From an uncultured Amylibacter sp. (lineage in GTDB: Bacteria; Pseudomonadota; Alphaproteobacteria; Rhodobacterales; Rhodobacteraceae), in contig CALLAV010000223.1 of the NCBI GenBank assembly GCA_938001995.1, positions 1 to 18,685 on the forward strand: a DNA stretch of 18,685 nt, in the 5' to 3' direction. Positions within the stretch are counted from its first letter, which is position 1. The number at the start of each line of letters is the position of its first letter. Shown in pieces: positions 1 through 7,449 of the stretch. The notes beneath the pieces are model-generated. The model was not told the origin of the DNA. It was given only the letters and a program-made list of their open reading frames with translations, and did not search any database. Made by a program: the position numbers and the translations under genes.

Positions 1-434
1 CGATGTTCCACCTCTTCGGACATCGCAGGGCCAACCCGCAGCATCTGCCAGAAAAAGTTCTTTTTCATCATCAACTGACGGCCCGTCATCACGTTTTCCA
101 CGGTCGTCATGCCTTTGAACAACGCAATGTTCTGGAACGTCCGTGCAATGCCTTGGGCTGCAATCTGATAGGGTTTCATCGACGGACGCTTTGATCCACG
201 GAACCAAACTTCACCCTCTTGTGGGTGATAAAATCCGTTGATCACGTTGAGCATCGAGGATTTCCCCGCCCCGTTCGGCCCAATGATTGCGCGAATTTCA
301 CCTTCGCGAATATCAAAAGAGATATCTTGGATCGCCACCACACCACCAAAGCGCAGGGTGATGTTTTTCATCTCCATCCTGACGCCACCGATGGTGCGCC
401 CGTCTGGGGTTACATAGGATTCTGCTGTGTTCAT
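1..434 (-). CDS. livG: Branched-chain amino acid-type ABC transporter ATP-binding protein (LivG family), 3' end cut by window
   Basis: This is the cytoplasmic ATPase of a LIV/HAAT-type importer. About 144 N-terminal residues are visible and the reading frame stays open to the window edge. Walker A (GPNGAGKS) lies at residues 52-59 and the Q-loop (ARTFQNIALF) around residue 101. The segment after the Q-loop (GMTTVENVMTGRQ) is typical of LivG rather than LivF. Walker B and the LSGGQ signature would lie beyond the left edge. The ATG at 434 is preceded by GGTGAGG as ribosome binding site and sits 4 nt after the stop of the upstream small membrane protein. It is therefore third in an operon starting with the acyl-CoA ligase. 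The family call is firm. The substrate is unknown; the neighbouring CoA ligase suggests a carboxylate rather than an amino acid, which is inference. Confidence 0.92.
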   Translation of the reverse strand, partial: MNTAESYVTPDGRTIGGVRMEMKNITLRFGGVVAIQDISFDIREGEIRAIIGPNGAGKSSMLNVINGFYHPQEGEVWFRGSKRPSMKPYQIAAQGIARTFQNIALFKGMTTVENVMTGRQLMMKKNFFWQMLRVGPAMSEEVEH

Positions 435-438
435 TGCC

Positions 439-726
439 TCACCAATCCAGTGTTGGGCGTAGAAGCACGATGGCTCCAAAAATCGCACCCAATACAAAGA
501 CCCACGCATCGTTCACTGAACGGGCTGAGCCAAAATAGTTTTTGTAAAAGAAACGCCCCTTGATAAGGCCGCGTCCTTCATTTTCTTCAATGACCGCAAA
601 GGCCAGAACCGCCACCAGACCGAACATCAGGATTTGGAAGACCACGCCTTGCAAAAAGCCAGCCACCACAAACAGGATGAAGGCCCAAGCCAACGCAAGC
701 ATCAGGGCTTTGCGGTTCAACATCAT
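439..726 (-). CDS. Small membrane protein (95 aa) in acyl-CoA ligase/ABC transporter operon
   Basis: I recognise no named family. The protein is hydrophobic, with two adjacent candidate membrane segments (about residues 7-25 and 29-45) and a third near the C-terminus (about 74-90). A short polar stretch with several Arg, Lys and Tyr (about 47-68) lies between them. The ATG overlaps the stop codon of the ligase gene as ATGA, which implies translational coupling. A second in-frame ATG follows immediately, so translation could begin one codon later. Its stop is 4 nt before livG. Being locked between the ligase and the ATPase suggests an accessory role at the transporter, but nothing in the sequence proves this. 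Confidence 0.8.
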   Translation of the reverse strand: MMLNRKALMLALAWAFILFVVAGFLQGVVFQILMFGLVAVLAFAVIEENEGRGLIKGRFFYKNYFGSARSVNDAWVFVLGAIFGAIVLLRPTLDW

Positions 727-2690
727 TCCGCCGCGACCTTATCACTCGCAGTCGCAAAAACCTTTGCGTCACGCATTTCCAAAGTCGCCGAGATGGAACC
801 TTTGCGCCCATCTTCATACGTCACTTCGGTCTCTGTCGAAATCTGCGCGGACCCGTCGTAAAGCCCCGCAATCAAATCCGCGAATTTCTCTTCAATGATG
901 CGTCGGCGCACCTTCTGCGTCCGCGTCAGTTCTCCATCATCCGCATCGAGCTGTTTGTGCAGCACACAGAAGCGATGGATCTGGCAGCCCGACAACATTG
1001 GGTCTTCGGCCACGGATGCGTTCACCGCCTCCACATGCTCTTGCATAGTGGCCAGCACTTGCGGATGCCCCGCGAGTTCTTGGTAGGAGGAATAGGCAAT
1101 GTTATTCCGCTCGGCCCAATTACCAACCGCCGTAAGGTCAATATTCAGAAACGCAACGCAGCGGTCTTTTTCGTTCCCGAAAACCACAGCCTCTAGGATG
1201 TTGGGATAGAATTTAAGTTTGTTTTCAACGTATTTGGGCGCAAACATGCGGCCATCTGCCATTTGCCCCACGTCCTTGGCACGGTCAATAATCCGCAGAT
1301 GCCCCGTGTCTTCTTCGATAAAGCCCGCGTCGCCCGTCGCGACCCAACCTTCGGCGTCTTTGGTGTCCGCCGTGCTTTCTGGATTCTTGTAATACTTCAC
1401 AAACGCACCCGGTGAACGATAGAACACCTCACCGCTTTCTGCGATCCGCAGCTCTACACCCGGCGCAGGAACGCCAACTGTATCAGCACGCACTTCGCCG
1501 TCTGGCTGCACGGTTACAAACACAGATGCTTCGGTCTGGCCATAAAGCTGCTTTAGATTGATCCCAAGCGAGCGGTAAAAATCGAAAATCTCAGGCCCAA
1601 TCGCCTCCCCCGCTGTGTAGCCGACCCGCACACGGGACAGGCCGAGCGTATTTTTCAATGGTCCGTAGACAAGGAAATTGCCAATCGCGTATTTCAGCTT
1701 TTCGCCAAAACTCACTGGCTTCCCATCGAGGATTTTTGGCCCAATCTCTTTGGCAAACTCCATGTATTTCTTGAACATCCGCTGCTTGCGCGGGGACGCA
1801 TCTTCCATACGGATCATCACCGATGTCAGCACGCCCTCGAAATAGCGCGGCGGCGCAAAGAAATAGCTCGGCCCGATTTCCCGCAGATCATGCTGCATGG
1901 TTTCTTGGCTTTCAGGGCAGCACACGCAAAAGCCGCTCCACATGCCAGTGCCAATGGTAAAGATGAAATCACCCACCCACGCCATGGGCAGATAGGCCAG
2001 GACCGAGTCATCGACGTTCAGGTTATCAAACTCCGCTGCGGCCTTACCTGACATAATGATATTTTGGTTCGACAGCACCACACCCTTGGGACGGCCCGTC
2101 GTGCCAGACGTATAAAGCATCACGCAGGTCGTATCGAAATCCTGCTTGGCCAGACGCGCATCCAGTTCGGCCTTAAGGCTGCTTTTGCGCCCGATTTCCT
2201 GTAAATCGCGATACCCGTGCAAAGCCGTGTGATCGTATTTGCGCAGTCCGCGTGCATCCAGATAGATGACCTGTTCCATGCCTGGAAGTTGGTCTTTCAC
2301 GTCCAAACATTTATCGACCTGTTCCTGATCTTCGGCGAACACAAACCGCGCGGAACAATGATCAAGGACGTAAGCCATCTCTTCGGCAACAGCATCTTGG
2401 TACAAAGGCACGGGGACAGCACCACAGGATTCAATCGCCATCATCGCCCAGTAAAAATATGGGCGGTTCTTGCCGATGATCGCAACGTGATCGCCTTCGT
2501 TAAGGCCGAGATTCAAAAGGCCAAGCGCCAGCGCGTTCACTTCTTCGCCCACTTGCGCCCATGTCCAGCTTTGCCAGATACCAAATTCTTTTTCACGATA
2601 CGCAGGCTTGTTGCCAAATTGTGCAACATTACGGGCCAGTAGGCGCGGAATAGTATCGAGGCCCCCGACAGGGGATTGTCCTGATGTCAC
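723..2690 (-). CDS. Long-chain acyl-CoA synthetase (AMP-binding enzyme)
   Basis: This enzyme adenylates a carboxylic acid with ATP and transfers it to CoA. The 655 residues fit a long-chain type ligase. Visible motifs are the phosphate loop YTSGTTGRPKG (193-203), YGQTE (383-387), ATGD (451-454), DRAKD (469-473), and a C-terminal LTRTQK that fits the A10 catalytic lysine. The start is GTG at 2690, supported by GGGAGGAA about 6 nt upstream; no ATG serves better. The gene opens a minus-strand operon with a small membrane protein and livG, the stop overlapping the next ATG. Linkage to a LIV-type importer suggests activation of the imported acid (inference). The exact chain length or aromatic preference cannot be read from sequence. 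Confidence 0.93.
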   Translation of the reverse strand: MTSGQSPVGGLDTIPRLLARNVAQFGNKPAYREKEFGIWQSWTWAQVGEEVNALALGLLNLGLNEGDHVAIIGKNRPYFYWAMMAIESCGAVPVPLYQDAVAEEMAYVLDHCSARFVFAEDQEQVDKCLDVKDQLPGMEQVIYLDARGLRKYDHTALHGYRDLQEIGRKSSLKAELDARLAKQDFDTTCVMLYTSGTTGRPKGVVLSNQNIIMSGKAAAEFDNLNVDDSVLAYLPMAWVGDFIFTIGTGMWSGFCVCCPESQETMQHDLREIGPSYFFAPPRYFEGVLTSVMIRMEDASPRKQRMFKKYMEFAKEIGPKILDGKPVSFGEKLKYAIGNFLVYGPLKNTLGLSRVRVGYTAGEAIGPEIFDFYRSLGINLKQLYGQTEASVFVTVQPDGEVRADTVGVPAPGVELRIAESGEVFYRSPGAFVKYYKNPESTADTKDAEGWVATGDAGFIEEDTGHLRIIDRAKDVGQMADGRMFAPKYVENKLKFYPNILEAVVFGNEKDRCVAFLNIDLTAVGNWAERNNIAYSSYQELAGHPQVLATMQEHVEAVNASVAEDPMLSGCQIHRFCVLHKQLDADDGELTRTQKVRRRIIEEKFADLIAGLYDGSAQISTETEVTYEDGRKGSISATLEMRDAKVFATASDKVAAE

Positions 2691-2769
2691 GAGTTGTTCC
2701 TCCCAGTTGCCAGCGGTCGACTGATGCGACCGTCCAGCGTGACGCAGGGCTCATGATTCCCCGCTCCAC

Positions 2770-2798
2770 ATCATTGATTGAGAATAGGGTGACGTCAA
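2770..2798 (-). promoter_or_regulatory. Candidate sigma-70-type promoter for the acyl-CoA ligase/liv operon
   Basis: Read on the minus strand, TTGACG (2798-2793) is separated by 17 nt from AATGAT (2775-2770). This would start transcription near 2763, giving a leader of roughly 70 nt before the GTG at 2690. The -35 matches 5 of 6 consensus bases and the -10 only 4 of 6, so it is a plausible but unproven promoter. Confidence 0.35.
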
Positions 2799-2956
2799 AA
2801 CACTTCTGAATTTTTTCGGAAATGTATCAGAATGTTACAAGCAGCTTTGCCGCGCAATGCTGCGCCGGAAGAGCTTTGTGGGACAAAGGCCGAGAGGCAA
2901 GCCTGCACAAGATTGCCCCTAGTAATTCCTCTCTTGCCTCTGCTACCCACGATGCC

Positions 2957-4876
2957 ATGTCGGACCAAAACACAGCTCAGATGATGCGTTCCGGCCTGAA
3001 CCTTATTGGTCAGGCCCTGACAATCTATGACCAAGATCTGATCCTCGCCGTGGCCAACCGACGGTTTCGCACCATGTTCGATTTGCCCGATCACCTTGCC
3101 CAGCCTGGGGCGTCCTTTGCCGACACTCTTCGGTATTTGGCAACCCGTGGGGAATACGGCGAAGTGGGTGAGATAGAAACGTTTTTGGAACAAAGAACCC
3201 AGCAGGCCCGCGCATTTGAACCCCATTACATGGAACGGCAACGGGCCAACGGGCAGTGGATTTCCGTTGAAGGTAGCCCTTTGCGAACAGGCGGTTGGGT
3301 CACAGTTTACACCGACATTACCCAGATCAAACAACAAGAGGTTCTGTTGCGATCAGAGGGTGCAAAACTGGAAGCGGACCTGTTCACCCGTTCCGAAGAA
3401 CTGGCAGAAACCAACCGCTCCTTGGCGGCAACGATTGCCGCGCTAGAAGAAACCAAACGGGACCTGACCGAGGCAGAGGCCCGCGCGCGGATGACATCCG
3501 AGATGACACCCGCCCATATCGCCCACGTGGACCGCAACCAACGCTACACCTATTCAAACCGCAAACTGGCCGAGGTCATCGGCTCGCGTCCCCGATCCAT
3601 TATTGGGTTGCATGCCAGCGAAGCGTTAGGAGCCGAAGCCTACGCCCAAATCGGCCCGAAGTTTGAACTGGCCTTGCTGGGCGAACCCTCTGTGCTTGAG
3701 GTGGATCTGCAAGACGCAACGCGCCGCATCCGCGTGGCCTTAACGCCAGACATCGCGGCAGACGGCGCAATCAACGGCGCTTATATACTGTCCATGGACA
3801 TCACCGCCGAGGCGCAAGCCCGTGCCGCACTCACCCAAACCCGTAAACGTGAATTGGCCGCCCAACTGACCAGCGGGTTGGCCCATGATTTTGCCAATCT
3901 ATTGACCGTGATCCTTGGGTTGCAAGGCAAGCTGGAACGGATCAGCGGCCTGCCATCAGCGGCTCATGACGCCATTTCAACCACCAAAGCCGCCGCTTTA
4001 CGCGGAGGGGAACTGCTGGACAAATTGTCGGATGTATCTGGCCGCCGCGATCTTTCGATTTCTGCCGTGTCCGTAGACGATCTGTTCACGGACATCCAAA
4101 ACCTCGCATCTGCCACCTTGCCTGAAACCATTGTGCTTAGCACGGAAAACCAAGGCGTTTCTGACGCCATAATGCTCGATCACGGGTTCATGCAAGATGG
4201 GCTTTTGAACCTGATTTTAAACGCCCGCGATGCTATAAACGGGGCTGGAACAATCAAGCTGACGGCGCGGTTGCGTGGCTCTACTTGGGTTGAATTCATC
4301 GTGACTGACACGGGTCCAGGCTTTAGCACCGAAGCCCTGCAAAGCGCGCTCGATCCGTTTTTCACCACCAAAGCCGACGAAGGATCTGGGCTCGGGCTGA
4401 CAATGGTTTATGACTTTGCGCAAATGTCTGGCGGGCGGGTGCGCATTAAAAACGGTTCCCCCAATGGGGCCGAAGTAACGATCCAACTGCCTTTGCGCTT
4501 TGGCAAACAAACGTCGGCGCCGGGTATGGTTCTGCTGGTTGAGGATCGCGAAGATCTGCGCGAACAAACCCGCGAGATGCTGCGCGAAATGGGCCATTCC
4601 GTAATCGAGGCAGAAACGGCAGAAGAGGCGCTGAGTCTTGTGCAGATTCCTGGCATCAGCCATGTGTTGTCCGATATCATGCTTGGCGACGGTATGAACG
4701 GGTTTGAGATGGCACGGGATCTGCTGACCTCTGGGCACAACATGCCTGTAATCATGATGACGGGCCTGCCAACCGATGATCCGATTCACCAACAGGCGAG
4801 TGCGCAATTTCCCGTGCTGCGCAAACCTTTCGCGGCCCCCCAACTGGCCGAGAAATTCAACGAGGTCCATGCATGA
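2957..4876 (+). CDS. PAS-containing hybrid sensor histidine kinase with C-terminal receiver
   Basis: A cytoplasmic sensor kinase of 639 residues with no membrane segment. The order is PAS-like domain (about 10-125, ending in VTVYTDIT), coiled-coil linker (about 127-180), second PAS (about 180-290), dimerisation/phosphoacceptor domain with H310 in GLAHDFAN, HATPase with N418/N422, DTGPG (451-455) and GSGLG (476-480), then a receiver with D530, phospho-acceptor D573, T602 and K623. The kinase core resembles CckA/NtrB-like proteins. No Hpt domain is seen, so the receiver may tune the kinase rather than relay onward (inference). The frame is open back to an ATG at 2822, but those 45 extra residues are low-complexity and not PAS-like, so I prefer 2957; neither start has a strong Shine-Dalgarno. 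Its stop overlaps the next gene as ATGA. Confidence 0.88.
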   Translation: MSDQNTAQMMRSGLNLIGQALTIYDQDLILAVANRRFRTMFDLPDHLAQPGASFADTLRYLATRGEYGEVGEIETFLEQRTQQARAFEPHYMERQRANGQWISVEGSPLRTGGWVTVYTDITQIKQQEVLLRSEGAKLEADLFTRSEELAETNRSLAATIAALEETKRDLTEAEARARMTSEMTPAHIAHVDRNQRYTYSNRKLAEVIGSRPRSIIGLHASEALGAEAYAQIGPKFELALLGEPSVLEVDLQDATRRIRVALTPDIAADGAINGAYILSMDITAEAQARAALTQTRKRELAAQLTSGLAHDFANLLTVILGLQGKLERISGLPSAAHDAISTTKAAALRGGELLDKLSDVSGRRDLSISAVSVDDLFTDIQNLASATLPETIVLSTENQGVSDAIMLDHGFMQDGLLNLILNARDAINGAGTIKLTARLRGSTWVEFIVTDTGPGFSTEALQSALDPFFTTKADEGSGLGLTMVYDFAQMSGGRVRIKNGSPNGAEVTIQLPLRFGKQTSAPGMVLLVEDREDLREQTREMLREMGHSVIEAETAEEALSLVQIPGISHVLSDIMLGDGMNGFEMARDLLTSGHNMPVIMMTGLPTDDPIHQQASAQFPVLRKPFAAPQLAEKFNEVHA

Positions 4877-5577
4877 CTGCCCCTTTGATCACGATCCTCG
4901 ACGATGAACCACAAATTCGCCTTACCCTCGCTGACGCGCTTGAGGCGGCAGGCTTTCGCACTGCCAGCTTTGGCCGTGCTACGGAATTTGAGGCATCGCT
5001 CAAAACCACGACACCCGACATCTGCCTTGTGGATTTGGGTTTGCCCGACAAAGACGGTCTTGCGCTTGTCCATCGACTGGCCACCGACCAAGGCGCCGCA
5101 ATCATCATCATATCGGGGCGCAATCAGGTGCAAGACAAGATCACGGGGTTGGAACTGGGCGCGGACGATTACATCATCAAACCGTTCGATCCAGCCGAAG
5201 TGGTTGCCCGCGCGCGCGCTTTGCTGCGCCGTGGAAAATCCACCCCGACCGAGGCATCCCAAGTGGCGAAATTTGCGGGCTGGTCTGCTGATTTTGACCA
5301 ATATCTTTTGACCCCAGATGAAGGTGATCCCGCCCCGCTGTCCCAAGCGGAAGGCGAGGTTCTGCGCCTGTTTTTGAACGCCCCAAATCGCCTGATTTCG
5401 CGCGCCTTTATGCAAGAAAATCTTGGCGGTGACGCCTCCGACAGCTTTGATCGCGCGATGGATGTGCGCGTATCGCGTTTGCGCACGAAACTGCGGGATG
5501 ATCCGAAAAACCCGAAGCTGATCAAAACGATCTATGGCGCAGGTTACATCTTTCTTGGGGATGTAAGTTGGGGCTAA
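4873..5577 (+). CDS. OmpR/PhoB-family response regulator
   Basis: A DNA-binding response regulator of 234 residues. The receiver (about 1-120) has the acidic pair D10/D11, phospho-acceptor D54 in CLVDLGLPDKDG, S81 at the usual Thr/Ser site and K103 in IIKPF. The C-terminal winged helix (about 150-230) shows the family pattern DVRVSRLRTKL followed by IKTIYGAGYIF. The ATG overlaps the kinase stop (ATGA), so it is almost certainly the kinase's partner and translationally coupled to it. The gene for an SHMT-family enzyme follows 18 nt later and is probably co-transcribed, making it a candidate target or metabolic partner of the pair. The regulated genes and the stimulus are not evident from the sequence. 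Confidence 0.93.
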   Translation: MTAPLITILDDEPQIRLTLADALEAAGFRTASFGRATEFEASLKTTTPDICLVDLGLPDKDGLALVHRLATDQGAAIIIISGRNQVQDKITGLELGADDYIIKPFDPAEVVARARALLRRGKSTPTEASQVAKFAGWSADFDQYLLTPDEGDPAPLSQAEGEVLRLFLNAPNRLISRAFMQENLGGDASDSFDRAMDVRVSRLRTKLRDDPKNPKLIKTIYGAGYIFLGDVSWG

Positions 5578-5595
5578 GCTTGGCCAGAATCAACG

Positions 5596-6933
5596 ATGAA
5601 AGACAGTGACATGACAGCCTTGCAAAACCGCCCCTGGGTGCCAGCCACTAGCGAAACACTCGTACAACGGATTGCCGCAGAAACGGCAAAAGCAAACAGC
5701 ACAACCATTGCCACACGTATCGAAACGCTTGCGACGGACAACCGTACCATTCACGAGCAGGATTGCTTTAACCTGAACCCAGCCACGAACGTGATTAATC
5801 CCCGTGCCTCGGCTCTCTTGTCGAGCGGCATCGGCGAACGCCCATCCCTTGGCTACCCCGGTGACAAATATGAAATGGGACTCGAAGCCATCGAAGAGAT
5901 CGAGATCATCTGCGCCGAAATCGCCGCAGAGATTTTCCGAGCAAGCTACGCCGAAATCCGCGTGCCTTCGGGTGCGATTGCCAACCTTTATGCCTTCATG
6001 GCCACTTGCAAACCAGGTGACACGATCATCGCGCCGCCTGCATCGGTTGGCGGGCACGTCACACATCACATGGCAGGGTGCGCAGGGCTTTATGGCTTGA
6101 ACGTTCTACATGCGCCGATCAATGCGGATGGGTACACCATCGACGTGACTGGCCTGCGTGACATGGCGCATAAAACCAACCCAGCGCTGATCACCATCGG
6201 CTGTTCGCTGAACCTGTTCCCTAATCCTGTGGCTAATGTTCGCGCCATCGCGGATGAAGTCGGAACGAAGGTCTTGTTTGACGCTGCGCACCAGTGTGGG
6301 ATCATCGCGGGGCAAGCTTGGCCCGACCCGTTGGACGAGGGCGCGCATTTGATGACCATGTCCACTTACAAATCGCTTGGCGGTCCTGCGGGCGGGTTGA
6401 TTGTGACCAATGATGCGCAAATGGCCGAACGTCTTGATGCGATTGCATTTCCGGGCATGACCGCCAATTTTGATGCGGCGAAATCGGCGGCCCTTGCCAT
6501 GACGCTGTTGGATTGGCGGGATCACGGTGCGGCGTACGCACAGCAAACGATTGATGTGGCGCAAGCTTTGGCAAAAGCGCTGTCCGATACAGGCATTCCC
6601 TTATTTGCAAGGGATAAGGGCTGCACAACCTCGCATCAATTCGCAGTCGAAGCGGCGGGGTTTGGAGGCGGTCAGACAGCCGCGAAAAAGCTGCGACAGG
6701 CGGGCTTTTTGACCTGTGGGATCGGCTTACCGATTGCAGAGGTGGAAGGTGATTTGAACGGGTTGCGATTTGGCACGCCAGAAATTGTCCGTTGGGGTTT
6801 GGGCGTCAAGGACGCCCCGCAACTGGCGGATATGATTGCGCGGGGATTGCAAGCAAACGATGCGTCAACCTTGGCTGGAGAGGTGGCTGAGTACCGCAAG
6901 ACCTTTGACACATTGCATTACGTCAATTCATAG
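5596..6933 (+). CDS. Serine hydroxymethyltransferase-family PLP-dependent enzyme
   Basis: A fold-type I PLP enzyme of 445 residues related to glycine/serine hydroxymethyltransferase. Family landmarks are SLGYPGDKYEMG (84-95), VPSGAIAN (123-130), PGDTII (140-145), GGHVTHH (152-158), FDAAHQCG (228-235) with PLP-ring Asp229 and His232, and STYKSLGGPAGG (256-267) with K259 as the internal-aldimine lysine. The motif is STYK-S rather than the usual TTHKT(L)RGPRGG, so this is a divergent paralogue, not certainly the housekeeping GlyA. Alpha-methylserine or beta-hydroxy amino acid aldolase activity are alternatives. ATG 5596 could be replaced by ATG 5611 (MTAL); neither has a strong ribosome binding site. 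It lies 18 nt after the response regulator and its 3' end overlaps a convergent gene by 16 nt. Confidence 0.85.
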   Translation: MKDSDMTALQNRPWVPATSETLVQRIAAETAKANSTTIATRIETLATDNRTIHEQDCFNLNPATNVINPRASALLSSGIGERPSLGYPGDKYEMGLEAIEEIEIICAEIAAEIFRASYAEIRVPSGAIANLYAFMATCKPGDTIIAPPASVGGHVTHHMAGCAGLYGLNVLHAPINADGYTIDVTGLRDMAHKTNPALITIGCSLNLFPNPVANVRAIADEVGTKVLFDAAHQCGIIAGQAWPDPLDEGAHLMTMSTYKSLGGPAGGLIVTNDAQMAERLDAIAFPGMTANFDAAKSAALAMTLLDWRDHGAAYAQQTIDVAQALAKALSDTGIPLFARDKGCTTSHQFAVEAAGFGGGQTAAKKLRQAGFLTCGIGLPIAEVEGDLNGLRFGTPEIVRWGLGVKDAPQLADMIARGLQANDASTLAGEVAEYRKTFDTLHYVNS

Positions 6934-7316
6934 TCCGGAGCGACATAGGCAGATCCACTAAAGAAAATATTCCCGGGTCTGCGAATCCGCATATTGCTAC
7001 GATCCAGCCGATAGCCGCGCTGTTCCAAAACTTGGCGAACCATATGCCCAACCATCTGTTTCATAGAGTTTGACCGCATGCGCGCACCAAACTGCGCGAT
7101 CAAATAGGGCGACAAAGCCTCAACCGCGGGGCGCCGCAAATAGCTGGCAACTTCCATAATTTGCACGACTTCGGGGGTGTGCAACCACTGCCAGATGGAC
7201 GGGCCATTGTGGGTTTTGTAAGTTTTAGCAAAGTGGTCGGGGCGGTAAGGCACAAGCATCATCGGGTCCTGCAAAGTCGATTTTTGGTCAGCTAACAACG
7301 ACCCCACATTACGCAC
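6918..7316 (-). CDS. Hypothetical protein (132 aa)
   Basis: No family recognised. The predicted protein is soluble, basic, rich in Arg and Met, with no signal peptide or membrane segment. It contains a central helical region (about 45-95) and an Arg-rich stretch near 100-113. The longest frame starts with GTG at 7316, with a weak ACGGGA upstream. ATG codons at residues 19-20 are alternative starts and would give about 114 residues. The 3' end overlaps the convergent SHMT-family gene by 16 nt. It lies downstream of the formate dehydrogenase gene but is separated from it by a strong terminator and a long palindrome, so it is probably an independent transcript. Confidence 0.62.
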   Translation of the reverse strand: MRNVGSLLADQKSTLQDPMMLVPYRPDHFAKTYKTHNGPSIWQWLHTPEVVQIMEVASYLRRPAVEALSPYLIAQFGARMRSNSMKQMVGHMVRQVLEQRGYRLDRSNMRIRRPGNIFFSGSAYVAPDYELT

Positions 7317-7335
7317 TATCCCGTTACAATTTCCT

Positions 7336-7371
7336 TAATGCCGACACGTCTATGTAGACGTGTCGGCATTA
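7336..7371. repeat. Near-perfect 36-bp palindrome (17-bp arms, 2-nt centre)
   Basis: The left arm 7336-7352 (core AATGCCGACACGTCTA) is the exact reverse complement of 7355-7371, with only TG between the arms. It begins 20 nt upstream of the 132-aa gene's GTG start. As DNA it is a fully symmetric site, suitable for a dimeric regulator. As RNA it would form a 14-16 bp hairpin. On the plus strand it is followed by a loose T-rich stretch (ATGCTTTTGTT), which is a poor terminator tail; on the minus strand there is no T tract. Confidence 0.85.
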
Positions 7372-7401
7372 TGCTTTTGTTAATATTTGGCTAATGCACA
7401 C

Positions 7402-7428
7402 AAAAAAGGGCGCCCCGAAGGACACCCT
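7402..7428 (-). terminator. Rho-independent terminator of the formate dehydrogenase gene
   Basis: On the minus strand, AGGGTGTCC pairs with GGGCGCCCT (9 bp including two G-U pairs) around a UUCG tetraloop, followed at once by a run of six T. It begins 22 nt after the formate dehydrogenase stop codon. This is a textbook intrinsic terminator in the right orientation and position. Confidence 0.88.
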
Positions 7429-7449
7429 AAACTTTTAAACACCCGCGGA

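Noticed and set aside
4217..4870. Long minus-strand open frame (217 codons) opposite the hybrid kinase
   Set aside because: It is antisense to well-defined kinase and receiver motifs, has no recognisable domain, and no ribosome binding site was seen; it is a shadow frame.
6598..6620. Inverted repeat CCCTTAT...ATAAGGG resembling a hairpin
   Set aside because: It lies inside the SHMT-family coding region with no T tract, so it is probably a coincidence of codons.
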